Assembly (NCBI RefSeq): GCF_014905175.1
Contig: NC_057788.1
Location: 12,159,446 to 12,223,445, forward strand
Length of the DNA: 64,000 nt
Source of the DNA: Aphidius gifuensis
Lineage: Eukaryota > Arthropoda > Insecta > Hymenoptera > Braconidae
Direction: 5' to 3'
Position 1 is the first letter of the stretch. Each line of letters begins with the position of its first letter. The position numbers and the translations under genes were made by a program. Shown piece by piece: positions 57,320-64,000 of the stretch. A model generated the notes under the pieces. That model had not been told where the DNA came from and did not search any database. It was given only the letters and a program-made list of their open reading frames with translations.

Positions 57320-57515
57320 CAAAAAAAAAAATTTATATCAAATAGTTAATAAAATGAACAATAATATGAATACCGACCGTAATATAAATGGTCAAAAACA
57401 ACAGAAAAATCAATAAAAGAAACTTATAGAGTCATAACCTCAATCACTCCAAAAAAAGTTTCACTTCCCTCGCGCGTACTCGCAACACGCATAATTTTTT
57501 TTTTATATATATATA

Positions 57516-58083
57516 CAGTGCCGTAACAAGGAATTTTTGCGCCCTGGGCAAAATTATATTTTGCGCCCTATTCTTATCGATATAATATATAAAAAAAAAA
57601 ATCATTTGTTAGGTGTATTTAACAATAATATATATAACAAGCAAAACCACCAGAATATATTGAAATTATTTTTTTTTTTAAATAAAAATTGTTGTGGATA
57701 ATAATATAAAAGACAAAATATTTTAAATAAGTGATATAGCGCTCAGAAGAAACAAAAAAAAATTTCAATACAAATTATTAAGTATATTTTTTATTTTACG
57801 TCTTATTTTGCATTTTTAATATTGTTCTAGGACGATTGTCTCTAAACGACAAATGACAATAATGAGGACAATTAACTTCAAAATTCAGAAAGACAATCAT
57901 GTTTATGTAATATCTGAATGATCATAAATGACAGTAGTCAATTTTTTTCCTGAAAATATAATTTTTTTTTTAATTGTTTAAAAAAGAATATTTTTTTTTC
58001 TTGTGACGCGCTTCTAAGTGCGCCCCCCTTTCCACTGCGCCCTGGGCAGTTGCCCCTCTTGCCCACCCCTTGTTACGGCACTG
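57516..58083. mobile_element. 568-base hAT-type MITE
   Basis: Terminal inverted repeats cagtgccgtaacaagg and ccttgttacggcactg are perfect over 16 bases, with subterminal gcgccctgggca on both sides. It is flanked by the 8-base tatatata (57508-57515 and 58084-58091), consistent with hAT duplications though low in complexity. The CAGNG-type terminus also fits hAT. No coding capacity. Confidence 0.88.
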
Positions 58084-58474
58084 TATATATATATTTAGAG
58101 ACGTCCTCGAAATTTAGTTTATATAAGTGAATGTCCTCAAAATCATTTGTTTATACTTAATTATTAATAAATGCAATTTAAACAAGAATTATCTGTATAA
58201 AAACTATCATACATGATTTGTCCGAGTTTTATAGACTTATATATACCCCCACCCTATCTTCTGAAAAATGTCCTCAAAAGGATGCCAGCACAAACATATA
58301 TACATTATACATATATATACTTTTTTCGTCAATCAACAATTCAATAATGAATGCGTATGACACAATATGACACGAGCGCCGAATATATATTTTACAGTGT
58401 AAAAAGTGGTATCCACTATGCAATTTTCCAAGATATCACCAAAAAATATAGTTGAATTCAGTTACAATGCTATT

Positions 58475-58620
58475 AAGCTAAGGGTTTAAACTCACGATAA
58501 GCCTAGTTTCGCTTGTAAAGCGCACTAGCATGTGTAACAAGTTAGGGCTTTAACTCACGACAAGCTAACGTTTGCTTGTAAAGCGCACTGAGCACGCGCA
58601 ACAAGTTGGGTTGTGTCGAA
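58475..58620 (+). repeat. Two tandem copies of a 75-base unit
   Basis: gctaagggtttaaactcacga(t) and gtta-gggctttaactcacga(c) are each followed by aagc, cgcttgtaaagcgcact/tgcttgtaaagcgcact and g(t/c)(g/g)(t/c)aacaagtt. Period about 75 bases; GC-richer than the surroundings. Confidence 0.65.
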
Positions 58621-59820
58621 CTTGTAAACATGGCCGTCCTAATTCCCATAAAACTAGTAATATGTCCCCAGCCATCGTGGTTTTTGCTCCATTTTTGTTA
58701 GAAATTTACAAAAAAAAAAGTAGTTCGAAAATAAATTTTAGTTATATCTTTTTACGAATTTAAATGACGTGAATTTTCAATTTACTTTGTAATATTGAAA
58801 AATTCAATTCAAATATAAATTATATTTACTTTTTATTTAGAAAAAATATAAATTGAATATAAATTAAATTCATTTTGTATCTTGATTATATCTATATCTC
58901 TAATTTTGAAACTTCATAGTTGAAGTTCCAAAAATAAAATATATAATATTCAATTGAGATATATTGACAAATATTTAGTTATATATGTGCAGCTAAAAAA
59001 ATATATATTGAGATGAATTATAAAAATAAATGTCATAATCCATGTCTCATAAATAAAATCTCACGACTTGATATGATGAGAATAACTGCAAATTATTCAG
59101 AAAAGATGAATATTATTAAAACATAATATAATTTAAAAGTTATATATGCAGCTGAAACGTTTAACTGACTAATGTTTATGAAAAAAAAAAATTTTTCTTC
59201 ATTGTCTATTTACAAAAAAAAGTAAATTAATAAAAAAAAAAAAATGTCATTTTTAGATTTTTCAAGGTAAAAAGTATGTGTTTTATAGTTCAACTGAAAC
59301 AAAAAAACAAAATGTTATGTTCAATTCATTATTCAAAAAAATTTACAAAAAAAAAAACGAAAAGTCAATTTTAAACTAATTTATAATATGTCTGTCCAAA
59401 TAGGTATATATTTCGAACTTACTCGGGATTTTTTTCAAATATAAAATACATGGATTTTGTATTTTCATTGAATATATATTCTTTTCACTCATAAATGACA
59501 TCTCTTAATTCATTAATATTCAAAATTGCCTCATGGTAACAGTTACCGACGCTGGATAACCTATTATACTATATCCGTACTATACATAATCTACCATTGC
59601 GCTTATCATAGTAATGGAGTCAGACTAACATCCGTCAAAGGATATGACGCTCTTCTTTTAGTTTTTTCATTTCACTCCAACTGTCACCCATCCTGTTTAC
59701 ACATTAAAAATACGTAAGTGTATTTTATCGAGGACTATAATCTGCCAAAATTTCAAGAAGTTCTGAGGATCAGTCACTAAAACCGACGTCTTGAATTAGC
59801 GTTTCTGCTTATATATATAT
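58621..59820. other. Non-coding AT-rich stretch
   Basis: No gene or repeat structure recognised; it ends in a TA run that is the insertion site of the next unit. Confidence 0.4.
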
Positions 59821-60505
59821 TGCAACGAGATTTGGCAGATCTCGCGCTTTCGAAAATGATTAGAGGTCTGGTCTGAGGGGTTTTGTCGACTAAGACGCTA
59901 ATTAATACCGCCATTATGATCTATTGTCAAGCTCTAATTTTGCTCTATCATTTGGCAAGCGAGCCAACTGGGACCGCATGAGTCTGTCAGTATCTGTGTG
60001 TTGGTGGAAAACCCTCTTGGCTTCCTCATCACGAACCGACAACTGACTGATGGTAAAGACTTTACCCTCTTTTTTACCAGTCACAACCCAATTGTAAATT
60101 CTGGTGAGGCGATCAGAAAGCAATTGTTGTGTGACATATGACTCATTGAGATACAACTTAATGACGTCCATGTCATGAGCGGCTTGTAATTGCTCTGCAG
60201 TCATGGCTATCTTGTACTCCGGCGATTTAACATCCTCAGTGGATCCACTTGAACCACCTGAAGCACCGGATGTACCCTCTTCTTCTGCCATTTCCTTTAA
60301 ATATATTGAAAAACAATTAGAAAATGTTTATAAACAATATTTTAATTCACGACAGTGAAATCACATGACTATATTTAAATTCAAGTGTATATAACATGGA
60401 ATAAATACTGGACATTGGATTAGGAACATAGGAGCCAAAACATATTGAAAAATGAACACCTGTCACTTTTTCAACCTTGAGCAAACTCGTAAATTTCTGG
60501 TTACA
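59821..60505 (-). mobile_element. LTR-like unit (685 bases) of the tgtaac family
   Basis: Read on the minus strand it begins tgtaaccagaaattt and ends atctcgttgca, between TA-rich flanks. Its last 90 bases match the tail of the 16891-18118 unit: taattagc(g/a)tcttagtc, cctcagaccagacctctaat and gcgcgagatctgccaaatct. The two units therefore share one family although their 5' parts differ. A 125-codon open frame occupies most of the interior. Confidence 0.6.
59914..60291 (-). CDS. 125-residue protein of unknown function inside an LTR-like unit
   Basis: Starts MAEEEGTSGASGGSSGSTED, an acidic Gly/Ser-rich leader, followed by about 100 residues predicted helical: MTAEQLQAAHDMDVIKLYLN, then RIYNWVVTGKKEGKVF, and an Arg/Asp-rich end. 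Codon usage looks coding: no low-complexity run, and GC content is above the background. The stop is directly followed by the conserved 3' tail of the LTR-like family. I do not recognise it. It could be a retroelement accessory or Gag start brought into the unit, a captured host exon, or a non-autonomous element's gene. Confidence 0.5.
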   Translation of the reverse strand: MAEEEGTSGASGGSSGSTEDVKSPEYKIAMTAEQLQAAHDMDVIKLYLNESYVTQQLLSDRLTRIYNWVVTGKKEGKVFTISQLSVRDEEAKRVFHQHTDTDRLMRSQLARLPNDRAKLELDNRS

Positions 60506-60728
60506 ATATATATTTTTTTACAAAAATATCCCCATAATTTTATTATTATTTTTTAAACAACTTAAAAGATAATAATGACTCTTTGTGCCCTTTGAGTAAT
60601 ACTAGCGTGTACTCAAATATGCGCACAACTCTCATGACCATGCGGTCTGACATAACCAGAAAATTAAACGCAATTAATTTACCGCGTGGTTTGTAAAAAG
60701 AAAAATTATGATCTTTCGATCAACTCGA

Positions 60729-60791
60729 CAATGCTTGACCACCCGGTAAAATAATTATTGCTTTTTTTTAAGCAATAATTATCAAGCATTG
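60729..60791. repeat. Long hairpin
   Basis: caatgcttga ... ataattattgctt, then T/A loop, aagcaataatta(t)tcaagcattg forms a stem of 22 pairs with a short asymmetric insert (ccacccggtaaa) on the left arm. It lies 60 bases outside the hAT element and may be an old element end. Confidence 0.6.
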
Positions 60792-60852
60792 TTGCATCAC
60801 TCAGTGATGTGAAAAAAAATTTTTCCCTTTACCACGCGGCCCGTGCGTGAAC

Positions 60853-63602
60853 CAGCGTTGCCACCCCGCCTGAAAGGTGTATCTGGACGAGAGTGAGTAA
60901 ATGTCTGTATTTTTTCTGTACGGGCGCTGAAGTTGACGCTTGGGTGAGCAACTAAAAGTAACTACATATATAGTATAGTTTAGATGTCGCTCATGGTTTA
61001 AAGGGAGGTAAACATAAAAAATTCATGATAACAATTTATTTATTTATTATTCAAATTTTTATTTAATTATTGAGTACTTATCTCAAAAGTAAAAACTTTC
61101 AATTTATATCATATAAAATAATATAATAAATTATTTAGTACTTTAAAAGTAAAAAACTAGATATATATTTTATTAAATATATATAAATATATATAATAAA
61201 TAACTTCCTTATAATATATATAAAATAAATAATACTCATGAAAACATAGCTATTGCATAGTCAACAGGTACTGTTTCTTTAGCTTGTTCTTGTTTTTTAG
61301 TATACATTGACGAGTTATGTTTCAAAAACAAAGTCTTTGGTATTTTTAATTCACTCACAGGTTTCCCATTCAACAAGCATTTAGTATGAATTATTCCTGT
61401 TAATGTTTCATTTTCCATACGATTGCGCGTATCAGTTTTGCATAAATTTAAAAACGGAAAGAGTCTTTCAACTGTTGCAGTTGAATGAGGAAGAACTAAC
61501 AAGTCAAATATAAAACTTGACAATGAAGGATAACGTTTTGTACCATCACCCAGTTTCATATTAGAAATCATCCGCCAAAATTCAAGACACTCAGTAGGAG
61601 TATCAGGTAAAAATGTATGATTCATTAATTGGCGCCATTCTCTATCAAGTTTATTCATCAAATCAGGTGGTGCAAGATTTGGAAAACACTTTGCAAGTGA
61701 TACAATTGATGAATTTTGACTATTCATGAGTTTAATTGGATCAATTATAGAAATTTTTAAATAATATTTGTGTCATCATCAGCAAAATTAAATCTGCAAG
61801 CTGTCTGGTAAAATCGGTGACACCTTAATCGAAATTCATTGAGTTGAGTTCCATTCAATAGACATTTTTTCTCAGCAATGGAGGGTCATCACCTATTGTT
61901 GATTCTGCTTTAAAAAATATTTTTAATGCGTCCCATTGTTCAATGTATCGCATCACAACAAGATGAAGAGACAACCAACGTGTTGCAGCATACATAATTA
62001 ATTTATGCTCTTCAACATCAACCATCTTTTGGACAAGCTCTAATTTATGCTTACGCTTGTAGCTGTGTGCAAAATAGTGATGAACATTTCGAACTAGATT
62101 TTCAGCAGTATTGGATAATGCTTGACATGCTTCACTCGCACACTTGTCCCAAGAATGGCAAATACATTCTGCCTGAATATTTTCAAATCACTATTACGTT
62201 GTAAAAGTACCCCAAGGGATTTGTTACATCCAGAAACATTAGCTGCCCCATCAGATGCATATCCTATCATATTTCTTTTCCAAGGTATTTGATGTTTATC
62301 AAAAAAACAACTAACTGCAACATAAAGACCTTCTGCTGTGGCATCGTGACATGGTAATAAAGCAAGAAATTGATCTTTTACTTCAATTTCTTTAGTCAGA
62401 AATTACGAACTTACGTCAGTCGATTCATCAACAAGTAGTGAAAATTTTTTTGTTTTTAAATTTGATACTAATTTTTCAAAACCAAATTGTCCAGTAATGT
62501 TTTTAACTATTGATGTACACTTCGTACGATCACATGTAATATTTTTAACAATTTGGCTATCTGGCAAGATGTTTTTCATTAGATTAACCATTGGACCAAT
62601 TACACTGAATGGAAGATTATGTTGAACTGCAAATGCTGCTACTTTTATTTCAGCTTCTTTTGCTTGGGTTAAAAGAGTAGTAGTTTGTTGGAATATTTTT
62701 GAAACTGATAGTTGAGACGTATTTAATAAAAGAGACTCAAGATGTAATAAAGTTTGTGCATGCTTTATGGCATCTTTTTTTCCTCCAGTAGTTTTAAAAT
62801 CTTTATTGCACACTTTACAGTGATAAAACAATTTTCCCTGTTTACTACTACTAATCCACGATTTTAATTCTCCAACCTCTTCACTCCTTGTATATGCTTG
62901 TTGACGTCTTGGTAATGGTGTTTTTGACTTCCTGATATTTTTTGATGGTACATTTGCCTGAGCCTCATTAGAAGACGACTCTTCATCAGTCATTTCGATC
63001 ATTTGAAGTTATAAAAATCTGTAAAAAAATATACATAGTAATATTGTTTTTAGTGTATTTGTATATAAATTTTACAAAAATACCTTTGACAAAAATATAA
63101 TTTACTATTTATGTGTTTATAAAGTTAATATCTTACATGTGACACTTGTACTTGACACATGAAACTTGTACATATGACACTTGTTTTCAAATTATATTGT
63201 TTTTAAACAGTAATAATATATATTTGTTTTGTGAATATTATAAATACACACTGATGATATATCACTGAAAACATTTTCAAACAAAAATATATCAAACTGC
63301 TAGTTATTGTGTGAAAACAAATATGGTAGACATAACCACAACTACCATCTTGAAAGAAAAAAAAGCTAAGGGCAAGTTTAATATACACGTCATTCGCTTT
63401 GATAAAAGACTCGCCTTAAAACTCGAGACCACCAACAACTCAAACTCCTTTTTTATCGACATTAAGTGGCAGTAATGGAAAATACAGAAAATTCGAACAT
63501 AAGACAAATAATTCTGTATAAATAGCGTACAGAATCTGTATTCTGTACAGACTTCGGATTTCCTGTATAAATACAGATATATCTGTACGTCTGGCATCGC
63601 TG
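60853..63602 (-). mobile_element. Complete hAT transposon with perfect 8-base target duplication
   Basis: The ends are cagcgttgcca (60853-60863) and tggcatcgctg (63592-63602), an 11-base inverted repeat with one mismatch. Both are flanked by gcgtgaac (60845-60852 and 63603-63610), the 8-base duplication typical of hAT. The 2750-base element encodes one minus-strand transposase. A clean duplication and short-lived damage to the gene suggest a fairly recent insertion of a copy that is now defective. Confidence 0.95.
61236..63002 (-). pseudogene. hAT transposase (broken)
   Basis: From ATG at 63002: a BED-type zinc finger near residues 60-90 (YHCKVCNKDF...H...H), a helical region, then the catalytic core with FSLLVDESTD (first D); after a stop at 62403 the frame resumes with IGYASDGAANVSGC (second D); a frameshift near 62170 leads to CHSWDKCASEAC and AATRWLSLHL, the hAT C/H...RW pattern; and the last segment (61727-61236) holds the dimerisation region with LPHSTATVERLFPFLN (catalytic E). 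At least one stop, one frameshift and a break at 61740-61760 make it null. GACgtaagt at the first break could instead be a splice donor. Intact length would be about 580-600 residues. Confidence 0.9.
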
Positions 63603-64000
63603 GCGTGAACCCCGTAGTCCCTGCGTGGACCCCGAATTCCGTGCGTGAACCCCGAACGAATAAAAAAAATTTTTTTTTTTTTTTTCCAGCCTCTTGGCGC
63701 TCAACCGGTTTTTTTTAACACTCGCAAAGCTAACACAAAGCACTGTATTTCCCGATTAAATAATTAAATGAATCTACTCATGAATTAATTAATTAACGAC
63801 CACTGATTTTAAAGTATAACTCACTCTTTTGCTCGAAGGACCAAATATTGACGCGAGGAAGTGGATTGTAAAAAGGAATAAATGATAAAACACAAGGTGT
63901 TTTAATTAACAGATAAAATAACGGTTTATTGTAAAACTAAATAATGTATAAATTAAACTCCTTGCAAAAGGTGTCATACCTTTTGCAAACTCTCAAAAAG
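63603..64000. other. Downstream flank with gcgtg(a/g)accccg repeats
   Basis: gcgtgaaccccg, gcgtggaccccg and gcgtgaaccccg lie at 63603, 63624 and 63644, three copies of a 20-base unit; the hAT element used the first as target. Nothing coding follows to the window end. Confidence 0.55.

Overview
This window reads as AT-rich insect nuclear DNA made almost entirely of transposable elements, satellites and their ruins. An insect, most likely a hymenopteran such as a parasitoid wasp, is inferred from four things: the mitochondrial insert at 30.6-31.9 kb (nad2, three tRNAs and the start of cox1, read with the invertebrate code), the Polinton and gypsy subfamilies, a nuclear tRNA-Tyr with an intron, and the base composition. 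I see no convincing intact host protein gene. The only full-length open coding genes are the gag and pol of a Ty3/gypsy element and a small Polinton protease.

Layout. 1-9 kb: a very young LTR retrotransposon (1314-6536, LTRs identical by eye, 4-base target duplication) sits inside the 3' end of a decayed zinc-finger, transposase-like gene read on the minus strand (9023 down to 6541, continuing at 1313-1215). 9-11 kb: T-rich non-coding DNA with a 71-base minisatellite. About 11.0-32.6 kb: a large, decayed Polinton/Maverick bounded by long inverted repeats. It holds polB, a chromodomain integrase, a DUF8207-like protein, a packaging ATPase, a PLA2/pVI-like capsid protein, an adenovirus-type protease, a penton-like protein, a major capsid protein and two small genes. 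It is also a landing pad: a satellite with higher-order structure, a partial Ulp1/Myb-type transposon, LTR-like units, tRNA-like repeats (one inside polB), a 401-base insert and a mitochondrial segment all lie within it.

32.6-36.8 kb: a multicopy-gene relic, a (TCAAC)n microsatellite, a tRNA-Tyr, a second Ulp1-type transposon copy and degenerate tandem repeats. 37-44 kb: two Helitron protein fragments flank a decayed multi-exon gene with OB-fold-like features. 46-50 kb: the 3' end of a copia element and a decayed RNase H-like transposase gene. 50-58 kb: dispersed repeats, large foldback palindromes, a minisatellite, a 906-base inverted-repeat element carrying a tRNA-like core, and a hAT-type MITE. 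59.8-63.6 kb: an LTR-like unit with a 125-codon open frame and a complete hAT element with a perfect 8-base target duplication but a dead transposase.

The genes do not form host pathways. The Polinton genes would together make a protein-primed, self-replicating, capsid-encoding element, and most of them are now broken.
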